A DNA stretch of 64,000 bases from Caldilineaceae bacterium (GTDB lineage: Bacteria > Chloroflexota > Anaerolineae > Caldilineales > Caldilineaceae), in assembly GCA_022827195.1 (NCBI GenBank), contig JAJDTL010000024.1, positions 62,001 through 126,000 of the forward strand. Reading direction: 5' to 3'. Numbering within the stretch: the first letter of the stretch is position 1; every line of letters starts with the position of its first letter. The notes under the pieces were generated by a model. The model worked only from the letters and a program-made list of their open reading frames with translations. It searched no databases and was not told where the DNA came from. The position numbers were made by a program, and so were the translations under genes. Positions 1 to 8,885 of this stretch are shown piece after piece.

Positions 1-1658
1 CGGCCGGTCCCACCAAGGTCCTCAAAGACCGCCGAGGTTATATCTATTTTCTGGAGGGCTCGGGAGCCGGCATGATCATCATGGACCTCCAGAACCAGTT
101 TCGAGGGTTCTTTGGCACCAATCATATCGGCTTCAGCCTGCGCTGGCTCTGGGCCCGCTATCTGACCACAGAGGAGCAGCGAAACAAGCTGCTGCTGGCG
201 CGGCCCACAGCTCACACCGACATGTACCTGGCCGCCGATGGTTTCATCTATACCTGTGCCGCAGGCGAAGAACGTGAACAGATTCAGAAGCTCAGTCCCG
301 TCGGTGTCAATGTCTTTGTGGAAAAGGGCCTCGAACGCAAGCTCTATCAGAACAAGCGCTTCGGCGAGCGGCGGCGAGCCTGGGATCCCCCGTTCCTGTA
401 CGTTTCGATCACTGTCAGCGATGACGGAATCGTCACGGCGCTTGAGCAGACCACCGGGCGTCTCTACCAATTTGACCAGGACCGTAATCTGCTCATGGCG
501 TTCGGCAAGCGAGGAAGGGGCCCTGCCGCCTTCGGGCTGCCCAATCAGGTTGAGACGGACAGCCGCGGTTTTCTCTATGTGGCGGACAGCGCGCGTTCGG
601 TCATTCACGTCTTACGTCCGACACGTTTCACGCAGCTTGTTCATGAGGCCAGCGCACTGCAATTCAATGGGCAATATGAGCGGGCGGCCGACACGTGGCA
701 AGCGGTGCTGCACCTGGCTTCCAACTACCTGCGGGCGCACAGCGGTATCGGCAGAGCGCGCTTTCAGCAGCAGCATTGGCAAGCGGCGATGGACAGGTAT
801 ACGCTTGCCGGCGACCAACTGGGCTATTCGGAGGCCTTTGTCGAACACAGGCAGGAGCTGCTGCGCCGCTATTTCGGCTGGATAACCAGCGGCACGTTTC
901 TGGCTCTTCTCGGTATCCTCGGATGGCCCACGATTGCCCGGCGTGAGCGACGCGACTCTGCCATTGCGCCGGTCCGAGAACGGGAGCTGCCGGCCGTTGT
1001 CGGCATTCTCGTGCGCCCGGTCGAGACGCTGGAACGGGTGGCGCAAGGCAGTTCGCTGTGGCCGGTTCTGCTCTTGTTGGCGGCGGCGGGACTGGCGCGT
1101 GTCGTCAGCCTCTCACTGATCGCTTTCCATATGCGGGCGACACCCTTGGTTGGCTCGATTCTGGATTGGCTGCGACTGTACCGGCCTGTCGCTGCCTCAC
1201 TACTGCCCGAGCTGCGCTGGGAAGATGCCAAGATCTATCTGGAGTTTCTGCGGATAGGCATACCATGGGGGCTTTGGACGCTGGCGAATTTCGGGGTTGC
1301 AACCCTCTTCGACGGCGAGGGAACGGCACGCGGTGTAGCTCGCACCACGGCATTGTGCCTTGTTCCCTACATATTGCTGGCCGTGCCCATCGCATTGTTG
1401 AGCCACGTGCTGATGGCCGGCGAACGCGGCCTTTACGAGACCTTGTGGAGCCTTACCTACTATTGGGTCCTGTTGTTGCTGATCCTGCAGCTGCGTACAG
1501 TCCACAGCTACACCTGGCGCCAGACCGCGCGCGTTGGAATGGTAATCATCTTTGGGGTCGTCGTGCTCAGCGGCGCGACTGTGATGTTCGGCATATTGGG
1601 GGCCGAGGCATTGAGAGCAGTCGGAGATGTGATTTATGACATTGTTCGCCTCTTCTGA
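1..1658 (+). CDS. NHL-repeat / TPR / Yip1-like membrane protein (5' truncated by window edge)
   Basis: The reading frame is open back to base 3, so the true start lies outside the window; the first ATG seen (72) is internal. The N-terminal part reads as beta-propeller blades (for example GFIYTCAAG and GFLYVADSARSVIHVL), typical of NHL repeats. A short helical stretch with NGQYERAADTW and ALLHLASNYL-like spacing follows and resembles a TPR. The C-terminal half has about five hydrophobic segments (residues about 270-290, 330-355, 440-465, 480-495 and 505-525, counted from 72) in the pattern of Yip1-family membrane domains. It is 23 bp upstream of a DUF5696-like gene and an ABC importer, an arrangement I know from Paenibacillus operons. 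Role unknown; membrane location is inferred. Family assignment is moderate. Confidence 0.75.
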   Translation, partial: AGPTKVLKDRRGYIYFLEGSGAGMIIMDLQNQFRGFFGTNHIGFSLRWLWARYLTTEEQRNKLLLARPTAHTDMYLAADGFIYTCAAGEEREQIQKLSPVGVNVFVEKGLERKLYQNKRFGERRRAWDPPFLYVSITVSDDGIVTALEQTTGRLYQFDQDRNLLMAFGKRGRGPAAFGLPNQVETDSRGFLYVADSARSVIHVLRPTRFTQLVHEASALQFNGQYERAADTWQAVLHLASNYLRAHSGIGRARFQQQHWQAAMDRYTLAGDQLGYSEAFVEHRQELLRRYFGWITSGTFLALLGILGWPTIARRERRDSAIAPVRERELPAVVGILVRPVETLERVAQGSSLWPVLLLLAAAGLARVVSLSLIAFHMRATPLVGSILDWLRLYRPVAASLLPELRWEDAKIYLEFLRIGIPWGLWTLANFGVATLFDGEGTARGVARTTALCLVPYILLAVPIALLSHVLMAGERGLYETLWSLTYYWVLLLLILQLRTVHSYTWRQTARVGMVIIFGVVVLSGATVMFGILGAEALRAVGDVIYDIVRLF

Positions 1659-1681
1659 GCCGGGTAGGCTGGAGGAATTAC

Positions 1682-3922
1682 ATGCCTGCTGAAGGACGTC
1701 CTGATCGCCGGCATATTCCTCTCGCTGCCAGGCATCTGTTGATCGTCTTCGTCCTCGTCCTCGTCCTGACCGTTCCCCTCCCCGCCGCGGCCGAGGAAGC
1801 GAATCCTCTTTCCGAGGTCCGCTCGGTCGTAGAGAGTGTGCCTCCCGGCTACGAATTGATGGCCACAAGCACTCATCTGTCACTCTACATGGACGAATCC
1901 ACCGGTCACCTGGCGATCCGTGACCGGCGGGCCGGCCGCGTCTGGCTGACCACGCCCGCACTGCCGAGCGACACTGACATCGCCAGGAACGTCCTGCGTA
2001 CACTGCAAACTGATTTTACGCTGATTATGACGGGCGGAGCCGGCACACAGACCAAGCGCACCGACAGCGTCACCGACGTGTCCGGGCTGACGATTGAACG
2101 GTTGCCCGCCGGCGCAGAGGCGTCCTATGCGATGGATGAATTCGGCGCCGGGCTGACCCTGCGCTACGAAATCGGTCCGGACTATTTGGACGTCACGCTG
2201 GCGGAGGTGAAGCTGAAGGAAACCGAAAACAGCCGATTTGTGGCCCTGGACCTCTTCCCATTGCTGGGGGCGGTACCGTTCCGCGCGGACACGTCGGCCT
2301 ATGTGATATTGCCAGACGGCCCCGGCTCACTGGTGCATCTGGGTGGCGAACACCCGGCCTTTCGCAAGCAGGCGAGCCTGTCCGCCTATGGCGCTACGGT
2401 CTACTCCTTCGCCCAGCCGCCGACCCAACGTACTTCCCTGGCCGCGCTGGGAATCGTCCATCCCGATGATCGGGTGGCCGTGCTGGCGGTCGCCACACAG
2501 GGCGCAGGCGACACCGTCATTGAAGCATCGCTGGCCCGCCGACCCACAATGCTCAGCCAGGCCAAGCTGCGGCTTGTCTACCGGAATTTGACCGAGTATC
2601 CAACGGATCAACAAGACGTCTTTAAGGGCTTTTACGAAACTGAGCGCATCCACGGCGACCGTGCGGTGCGCTACTTTTTTCTGGCTGACGAGGCCGCAGA
2701 CTGGGTGGGGATGGCCCAACGTCTGCGGCGGCACTTTGTGGAGGATCTGGGCATCCCACGGCTCAGCGGCGAAAGTGCGCGGCCGGCCATGCGTCTGCGC
2801 CTCGTGATGGGCGCGGCCAAACCGGGGCTCTTCGGCCGCCGGTTTTTGACAGCCACTACCTTTGAAGAGGCCGGCGAAATCGTCTCGCAGTTCCACCAGC
2901 GCGGCATCAAGAACCTCGACGTGGTTCTCGTGGGCTGGAGCACCGGCGGATACGAAGGCAGACTTCCCCGCCGCTGGCCGCCGGACCGTCGGCTGGGGGG
3001 CGCCAATGGCCTGCGCCGGCTGGCCGACAGGGTCGAAGAGCTGGGCGGGCGGCTGTTGCTGGAAGACGACTACACGCTTGCCTTCCTACGCAATGGCGGC
3101 TTTTTTCCTCCAACCGACGCCGTGATCTTGCCGAATCTGTTGCCAATGACCGACATGATAGCCAGCGCCAGCCGGCTGTATGTCCCGCCTGCCCTGCGCC
3201 GCAATCTGTTTTTCCTCAATCCGGCTTTCGCTCTCGATCGCTATGTAATGACCGATGTTCCCCGGCTGGCTGCGTTGGGGGTTGACGGGCTGGAGCTGCG
3301 CTGGGCCGGGGAACTGGTGCTCAAGGACGCCAATCCGCGCAATCCGTTAGAGCGCACCGAGTTCGGCCAGGCCTGGCGCCAGATACTGAGTACCATACGA
3401 GACAAGACCGGTTCAGCGGCGGCGCAAGGCGGCAATGCCTATGTGCTGGGTGCGGTCGATGCCGTCACCAACCTGCCGCTGGATCGCAACGATTACACTT
3501 TCGGCGAACAGACGGTGCCCTTCTATGCCGTAGCCACCCACGGCCTGGTACGGCTATATGGTGAGCCGTCCAACCTGGACCAGTGGCCGGAACGCGATGC
3601 CCTGCGCCGCCTGGAGTACGGCATGTTGCCCGCATACGAGCTGACCTACAGGGATCCGGTCCTGCTCGCCAGGTCGACCTACTCCGAACTGTACACTTCA
3701 CAGTACGGGGACTGGATCGATCGCGCCGCCACCGAATATGAACGGCTCGTCAGTCAACTTGGCCACACGGTGGGCCAATTCATCATTGCCCACCGCCGGC
3801 TTGGGCCGGACGTTTACGAAATTGAGTATGAAGACGGCACGCGCGTAGCCGTTAACTATGGCGGGAAACCATTTGAGCGAGCCGGACTCTCGATCGAACC
3901 GATGGGGTATAGCATCCGATGA
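1682..3922 (+). CDS. DUF5696-like secreted protein, probable glycoside-hydrolase-fold
   Basis: 746 residues. The ATG at 1682 has the ribosome site GGAGG 7 bases upstream. Residues about 17-38 form a hydrophobic signal segment ending in AAAEE, so export is likely. The body alternates beta-sandwich-like and TIM-barrel-like stretches: FEEAGEIVSQFHQRGIKNLDVVLVGW, then GLRRLADRVEELGGRLLLEDD. This matches what I remember of the DUF5696 proteins encoded next to sugar ABC importers. No catalytic residues can be assigned. The stop overlaps the next start (ATGA at 3919), which implies translational coupling with the permease. Role is unknown; oligosaccharide handling at the cell surface is inferred from context. 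Confidence 0.72.
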   Translation: MPAEGRPDRRHIPLAARHLLIVFVLVLVLTVPLPAAAEEANPLSEVRSVVESVPPGYELMATSTHLSLYMDESTGHLAIRDRRAGRVWLTTPALPSDTDIARNVLRTLQTDFTLIMTGGAGTQTKRTDSVTDVSGLTIERLPAGAEASYAMDEFGAGLTLRYEIGPDYLDVTLAEVKLKETENSRFVALDLFPLLGAVPFRADTSAYVILPDGPGSLVHLGGEHPAFRKQASLSAYGATVYSFAQPPTQRTSLAALGIVHPDDRVAVLAVATQGAGDTVIEASLARRPTMLSQAKLRLVYRNLTEYPTDQQDVFKGFYETERIHGDRAVRYFFLADEAADWVGMAQRLRRHFVEDLGIPRLSGESARPAMRLRLVMGAAKPGLFGRRFLTATTFEEAGEIVSQFHQRGIKNLDVVLVGWSTGGYEGRLPRRWPPDRRLGGANGLRRLADRVEELGGRLLLEDDYTLAFLRNGGFFPPTDAVILPNLLPMTDMIASASRLYVPPALRRNLFFLNPAFALDRYVMTDVPRLAALGVDGLELRWAGELVLKDANPRNPLERTEFGQAWRQILSTIRDKTGSAAAQGGNAYVLGAVDAVTNLPLDRNDYTFGEQTVPFYAVATHGLVRLYGEPSNLDQWPERDALRRLEYGMLPAYELTYRDPVLLARSTYSELYTSQYGDWIDRAATEYERLVSQLGHTVGQFIIAHRRLGPDVYEIEYEDGTRVAVNYGGKPFERAGLSIEPMGYSIR

Positions 3923-4791
3923 AGTTCAATCTGAGAACACAGAGGGCGATCTGGGGCCTTATTTTCGTGAGTCCCTGGATCTTGGGGACGGCACTGCTGT
4001 TTGCCTGGCCGATCATGCGCACCATACTTTTGAGCTTCCAGGACGTGACCGATCTGATGAATCTGCAGACCGAGTGGGTTGGCTTGAAGCATTACCTGGA
4101 GATTGTGCAGAGCGACGTGGACTTTTTGCCGGCACTGGCTCGAACGCTGCGCGATCTGGTGCTCAACGTGCCGCTGATTCTGGTTTTTTCGATGATGATG
4201 GCCGTTCTACTGCAGGGGGTAACGCGCGGCCAGCTCATTTTGCGCGCCGTCTTCTTCCTGCCGGTGATCGTTGCCAGCGGCGGCGTAATCAAGGAAGTAA
4301 TTCGCGCCGGCGCCGCCACCGACATGGTCAGCACCACCATTCAGACCTTTCAGCGGGCGACGGTGGCATCGGATATTCAGTCGACGCTGGTCGTTGCGCC
4401 GGTCCAGATCATTGTGGACCGCCTTTCTTTGATTGTCTGGCACACAGGTGTGCAGATTCTGCTCTTCACTGCCGGACTGAACAGCATTCCCGAGCACTTA
4501 TATGAAGCGGCCAGGGTCGACGGCGCGTCGCCGTGGGAGTCGTTCTGGAAGATCACACTGCCCATGATCTCACCGGTAATCGTGATCGCCATGATCTACA
4601 CCTACGTGGACCTGTTTAGCGACCCCCTCAATCCGGTGGTCGAGTATATCATGCAGCTAACGTTCGGCCCGCTGCGACTGGGGTTCGGGGCGGCGATGAG
4701 CGTCGTCTACTTTGCGTTGGTCTTTCTATTGGTGGGTCTGACCCTGCGTATGATGTCGAATGCCGTCTTTCACCTGGGAGAGCGCGGATGA
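3919..4791 (+). CDS. sugar ABC transporter permease, MalF/UgpA type
   Basis: 290 residues with six predicted membrane segments. It has the inner-membrane permease signature of the CUT1 family near residues 195-220 (YEAARVDGASPWESFWKITLP), which is the EAA loop that contacts the ATPase. It overlaps the upstream gene by ATGA (3919-3922) and the downstream permease by ATGA (4788-4791), so the three are co-translated. It is predicted to import a carbohydrate together with the permease at 4788 and the binding protein at 5859. No ATPase gene lies in this operon. The substrate cannot be told from the sequence. A loop of about 40 residues (RAGAATDMVSTTIQTFQRA onward) between the second and third segments is longer than usual. 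Confidence 0.9.
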   Translation: MKFNLRTQRAIWGLIFVSPWILGTALLFAWPIMRTILLSFQDVTDLMNLQTEWVGLKHYLEIVQSDVDFLPALARTLRDLVLNVPLILVFSMMMAVLLQGVTRGQLILRAVFFLPVIVASGGVIKEVIRAGAATDMVSTTIQTFQRATVASDIQSTLVVAPVQIIVDRLSLIVWHTGVQILLFTAGLNSIPEHLYEAARVDGASPWESFWKITLPMISPVIVIAMIYTYVDLFSDPLNPVVEYIMQLTFGPLRLGFGAAMSVVYFALVFLLVGLTLRMMSNAVFHLGERG

Positions 4792-5717
4792 CAGGTCAGG
4801 TGAAGCGCAGGCAATGGGGCCTTGCATACGCGGACCTGCAAGGTGTGAGCCTTAAAGTCAGGCGGCATCTTGTTACCATTCTGCGCTGGCTGGTCCTGCT
4901 GGAATTGGCCTATGTTTTCCTGTTTCCCGTGCTGTTCATGCTTTCCACATCTTTCAAGCCGCTGATCGAGCTCAGCAACCCGACGGTGCGCTGGATCCCG
5001 CGCAATCCTACGGCCGACGGTTACGTTCTGGCACTGGAACATCTGAATTACTTTCGTTCGCTGCCGGTCAGCGTTGTGACCAGCGCCATTGCCGCCATAG
5101 GACAGACGCTCGTGGGCGCGCTGGTGGGATACGGCTTTGCCAGATTGCCATTTCCCGGGCGTCGGCTTCTCTTCGGTGTGTTACTGTTCACCATAATCGT
5201 TCCACCACAGATGGTCATGATTCCGCAATTCATGCTCTATTCCAAGCTGAATTGGATGAATACCTATCTGCCGCTGCTCGTCCCAACCTACCTGGGGTAC
5301 GGGGTTCGGGGTGGTATTCTGCTCGTTGTCTACCGGCAGTTTTTCAAAGGGTTGCCCTTCGAGCTCGAAGATTCGGCAGCTGTCGACGGCGCCGGGCCCT
5401 TGCGTATCTTTTGGCAGATCATGCTGCCGCTCGCCAAACCGGCCATCCTCGTCGTCTTTCTATTCTCGTTTGTGTGGACGTGGAACGACAGCCTGGGACC
5501 GATCATAGCATTGCGGAACCAGGATCTGTATACACTGCCCCAGTGGATGTTCAACATGACTCGTTTGCTGACGTCATCGTCCTTCACCTACTTCTATTTG
5601 GGCGAAAATCTGTTTATGGCGGCTGTCACCCTTACGATTGCGCCGCTGCTCTTGCTGTTTCTCGTAACGCAGCGTTACTTTACGCGCAGTATCGACCGTA
5701 CCGGGTTGGTGGAGTAA
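4788..5717 (+). CDS. carbohydrate ABC transporter permease, MalG type
   Basis: 309 residues. The EAA loop reads LEDSAAVDGAGPLRIFWQIMLPLAKP (about residues 195-220), the hallmark of CUT1 permeases, with six hydrophobic segments. The start overlaps the previous stop by ATGA. It pairs with the 3919 permease to form the membrane channel of the importer served by the lipoprotein at 5859. The last residues (RYFTRSIDRTGLVE) match the usual C-terminal form QRYFxxGxxxGavKg only partly, which is not unusual. Confidence 0.92.
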   Translation: MTGQVKRRQWGLAYADLQGVSLKVRRHLVTILRWLVLLELAYVFLFPVLFMLSTSFKPLIELSNPTVRWIPRNPTADGYVLALEHLNYFRSLPVSVVTSAIAAIGQTLVGALVGYGFARLPFPGRRLLFGVLLFTIIVPPQMVMIPQFMLYSKLNWMNTYLPLLVPTYLGYGVRGGILLVVYRQFFKGLPFELEDSAAVDGAGPLRIFWQIMLPLAKPAILVVFLFSFVWTWNDSLGPIIALRNQDLYTLPQWMFNMTRLLTSSSFTYFYLGENLFMAAVTLTIAPLLLLFLVTQRYFTRSIDRTGLVE

Positions 5718-5858
5718 TATGGTGCGTCTGCGATCAGGGATTCTCAGACATTTCCAGGTAATAGATCCCTGGTCTTATAAGCTGTTTCCAGCATCAGGCA
5801 GTTCTTCCCGCGTGGCGTGTTTCTGTGGCATTGCGACTCTATTTCAAGGAGGATTCCC

Positions 5859-7301
5859 ATGAGTCACAGTATGAATCGACGGAAGTTCCTTCAACTGTCT
5901 GGCTTCACGGCAGCCGGCACCATGCTGGCCGCCTGTGTCGCACCGACGGCCCCGGCAGCGGAGCCGGCGGCCGAAAGTGAAGAGGCCGCTCCGATGGCGG
6001 AAGAGATCACCATCCAGTACGTGCACCTGTCGAATACCGAGCAGGACATGTGGCACGGTGTACTCAAGGATGACTTCGAAGCCTCCACGGACTACAAAGT
6101 CGAGCTTATCCCGAGCGGTTGGCCGGTGCGCGAGACAGTGCTGCCCCTGCTGGCTGCCGGCACGCCGCCGGATTGCGCGCACGCGGCCTCCTTTGGCTAT
6201 CCACAGTTCTACATCGACGGAACGTACTTGAATTTGGACGACATTTTTGATGCTTCCGGCTACACCCGCGATATGTTTGCGCCGGGTGACCTGGACAGCG
6301 TGTCGTTCAACGGCCAGCTCATGGAGATGCCAATTGCCGGCAGCAATCCGTCCCAGATGCTCATGTACCGCAAGGACTTCTACGATGAGGCCGGACTGCC
6401 TTATCCTGAAGAGTTGAAGAACTGGAGCATTTGGGAGGACATGCTGGCAGAGAGCGCGGAGCTGGTGCAGACGGATGACGCCGGTAACGTCACGCGCTGG
6501 GGGCTTGACCTGCTGAATCCAAACTGGTCCGGTGATTGGATGCTGGGCGCAATCCTGGACATGGGGCAACACTGGTGGGACGCGGAGAATCAGGAGTTCC
6601 AGTTGACCGCCGACAAGACGATAGAAGCGGTACAACGCTTCTATCTGGATCCCGTCTTCAAATTCGGCGTTTCGTTCAGTGAAGAGACCCGTCCGGAGGT
6701 GGCCCGCAACGATCGACTGAGCGAGGGTGTGGCAGCGATATCGTTGCTGGAATCGGCATTGCGCCGGGCGAAGCAGCAGGAAAACATGGAGATGTACGAG
6801 CTGATCGGTTGGAGCGAGCAGCCGGGCCTGGCCCCGGGTGTGCATCACACCGCGACCGTCGGTCCGGGCGGAATCGGCATCATTTCCGCTGCGCCGCAAG
6901 CGCATCTGCCGGCCTCAAGCAAGTTCATCTTCACCCAGTTCAAGGACGAGACCCAGCGCCGATATATGGACATCTTCGGCACCAATACGGCAATTCTTGG
7001 CTGGGCCGGCCAGGACCCGTATGTCCAGAGCCTGTTGGCAGACGGTGAGCCGCTGGCACTGTTCGGCGCAGCCAAGCGCGCGCAGTATGCTGAGGGCCTG
7101 AACAACTTCTACGGCTGGGCGTGGGGCGACTTTGGCAACGCGTACTTCATGGACAACAGGGAGCTGCAACAGGAACTACTCGGCGGCACGATCTGGTCCG
7201 GCACGGTAACCGCAGCGCAGCTCTGCGAAGCCTGGCAGGATGTTGCAACGAAGGGCATGCTGGAGTTCAAGCAGAGTGCCGGCATTGAAGTGATCACGTA
7301 A
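5859..7301 (+). CDS. extracellular solute-binding protein, family 1-type (Tat lipoprotein)
   Basis: Start ATG 5859 is chosen because AAGGAGG lies at 5846-5852; an upstream in-frame GTG at 5817 has no such site. The N-terminus has a twin-arginine motif (RRKFLQ) and a lipobox with Cys26 (TMLAAC), followed by an Ala/Pro/Glu linker. The protein is therefore probably exported folded and anchored as a lipoprotein. About 480 residues with the usual sugar-binder features (LLAAGTPPDCAHA, MLMYRKDFYDEAGLPYP, GWAWGDFGNAYFM). It is the binding subunit for the two permeases just upstream. A strong hairpin follows the stop. Substrate unknown. Confidence 0.9.
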   Translation: MSHSMNRRKFLQLSGFTAAGTMLAACVAPTAPAAEPAAESEEAAPMAEEITIQYVHLSNTEQDMWHGVLKDDFEASTDYKVELIPSGWPVRETVLPLLAAGTPPDCAHAASFGYPQFYIDGTYLNLDDIFDASGYTRDMFAPGDLDSVSFNGQLMEMPIAGSNPSQMLMYRKDFYDEAGLPYPEELKNWSIWEDMLAESAELVQTDDAGNVTRWGLDLLNPNWSGDWMLGAILDMGQHWWDAENQEFQLTADKTIEAVQRFYLDPVFKFGVSFSEETRPEVARNDRLSEGVAAISLLESALRRAKQQENMEMYELIGWSEQPGLAPGVHHTATVGPGGIGIISAAPQAHLPASSKFIFTQFKDETQRRYMDIFGTNTAILGWAGQDPYVQSLLADGEPLALFGAAKRAQYAEGLNNFYGWAWGDFGNAYFMDNRELQQELLGGTIWSGTVTAAQLCEAWQDVATKGMLEFKQSAGIEVIT

Positions 7302-7330
7302 CTGGTACCGGGACGCGCCATGCGGGAAAA

Positions 7331-7377
7331 TCAGACCTTGCCGGAAGCCGCTGACTGGGGTTTCCGGTGAGGTCTGA
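7331..7377 (+). terminator. long hairpin after the solute-binding protein gene
   Basis: Inverted repeat seen directly: TCAGACCT (7331-7338) pairs with AGGTCTGA (7370-7377), and CCGGAA (7341-7346) pairs with TTCCGG (7362-7367). The two bases between the arms can form G-T wobble pairs, giving a stem of about 16-17 bp and a 13-14 base loop. There is no T-run after it. It lies between convergent genes, so it may end transcription from either side or protect the 3' end of the + strand messenger. Confidence 0.55.
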
Positions 7378-7515
7378 AGCATATAAGGAGGCAAACCAAC
7401 GAGAAACAGAATAGGATCGGGGATCTCTCATTCCCAGCCACAGCGGTCAATCGTCGCAGTCGTCCGCCTCGAGTCCCTCCTCAGCTTCTTCTACATCCCC
7501 TCTCCGGCGGCCAAG

Positions 7516-8835
7516 TCAGCTGAACTGGGGCAAATAGCCGGCCAACTCGCCAAAGGTTGTTTCGACCATTTCATGAATCTGGTCGAGGGTGAGCACTGCC
7601 GCCGTCAGCAGATCCAGTGCAACGGCCTGTTCGGCAGCCCTTCTGTCGCCCTCCAACGCGGCCTTTACGGCCAGCTCATCCTGGTTCATGCGGTTCCGAT
7701 TCAGCGCTGCACACTGCGGCGGCAGGTCGCCCACAAAGCGGGGATGAATGCCCATGTTGTCCACGAGGCAGGGCGCTTCGACCCAATATCCATCCGGCAG
7801 GTTCGTGATAAGACCGGTGTTTTCCACGGTGGCATTGAATCGGTAGAGCGTATTCGTCTCGATTGCGTGGATCACTCCGATCGTGTACTCGTCGCTTGGG
7901 CCGATCTCAAGGGGAGCGTCTCCAAAGGCCTCTTCACGCAAAGTCAGTCGCCGCTCCGCCTCCTTCCTTTGATGACGCTCTTTGTTGGTGTATTCATAGC
8001 CCAACCCGCCCCATGACCCTCGCGTAGGCGTATAGCGTCGAATAAGCTCCCCGGACCGACGGAAGTAGGGAACGTATTCGCCGTTGTGATAGCTGGATTC
8101 CGTCACGAAGTAGCCATAGTGCCGCAACATCTCGCAGCGCACAACGTCCTGCTCATAGATGGCCGGGTCCTCCGTCTTTTCCCACAGCAGAGGGTAAGCA
8201 TCCTGCCCCTTCCACTCGAAGCACAAAAACCAGGCTTGGTGATTGAGTCCCGCTACCCAATGCCCTGTTTCCTCGTAGGGCGCGCCGATGTAGCGTGCCA
8301 GGGTCTGGGCGGTACCCTGCACGCTGTGGCACATCCCAAGTACATGGATCGTTGAAACCTTGCTCAGCGCCCAAGGGTTGATGGCGGCGGGGTTACAGTA
8401 GTTAAACATGATGGCGTCGGGACAGAGCGCCTCCATCTCCTTACATATTTCTGCCAGGACGGGCACGTAGCGCAGCGCTATGAAGACGCCGTTTGGCCCC
8501 GTCGTACAACCAACTGCCTGGTCCACACCGTAGGTCCTGGCAATCTCACACGCGCGGTTGAAAATCTCATTGCCGTGCAAAAGCATGACGATCGCCACGT
8601 AGTTCGCCCCGTAAAGAGCGCTGCGGCGGTCGGTGGTGGCCTCAATAACGGTCGGGCGACCCGTCTGCCGCACCATCTTCCGCGCCAGGGCGGCCGCCGC
8701 ATCAAGGTTTTCCTGGCTGATGTCCATCAGCGAGACCGTGGTCGTCTCGGCCAGCTCGGGCCGCGAGAGGATGTCCGCCAGGAACGCCTTGGTAAAGTCC
8801 GTGCTGCCGGCGCCAATGATCGTGATTTTTGGCAT
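7516..8835 (-). CDS. GH4 family glycosidase (alpha-galactosidase/alpha-glucosidase-like)
   Basis: 439 residues, the usual length for glycoside hydrolase family 4. These enzymes cleave glycosides by an NAD+- and metal-dependent redox mechanism. Seen: a Rossmann start IIGAGSTDFTKAF (6-18), the conserved NYCNPAAI (145-152), GMCHSVQG with the metal-ligand Cys169, and GLNHQAW with the metal-ligand His199. The ATG is preceded by AAGGGG about 9 bases upstream. It lies 50 bp downstream of the GH-D-like gene, probably in one transcript. The lack of a signal peptide implies it acts inside the cell on an imported disaccharide. Sugar specificity (galactoside, glucoside or galacturonide) cannot be decided here. 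Confidence 0.9.
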   Translation of the reverse strand: MPKITIIGAGSTDFTKAFLADILSRPELAETTTVSLMDISQENLDAAAALARKMVRQTGRPTVIEATTDRRSALYGANYVAIVMLLHGNEIFNRACEIARTYGVDQAVGCTTGPNGVFIALRYVPVLAEICKEMEALCPDAIMFNYCNPAAINPWALSKVSTIHVLGMCHSVQGTAQTLARYIGAPYEETGHWVAGLNHQAWFLCFEWKGQDAYPLLWEKTEDPAIYEQDVVRCEMLRHYGYFVTESSYHNGEYVPYFRRSGELIRRYTPTRGSWGGLGYEYTNKERHQRKEAERRLTLREEAFGDAPLEIGPSDEYTIGVIHAIETNTLYRFNATVENTGLITNLPDGYWVEAPCLVDNMGIHPRFVGDLPPQCAALNRNRMNQDELAVKAALEGDRRAAEQAVALDLLTAAVLTLDQIHEMVETTFGELAGYLPQFS

Positions 8836-8856
8836 TTGGTCTATCCCCTTCTGACA

Positions 8857-8876
8857 CCGGTCCGCCTCGAGACCGG
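8857..8876 (-). other. short intercistronic hairpin
   Basis: CCGGTC (8857-8862) and GACCGG (8871-8876) form a perfect 6-bp stem with an 8-base loop. It sits in the 50-bp space between the GH-D-like gene and the GH4 gene and lacks a T-run. It may be a processing or stability element; chance cannot be excluded. Confidence 0.3.
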
Positions 8877-8885
8877 ACAGAGCGG

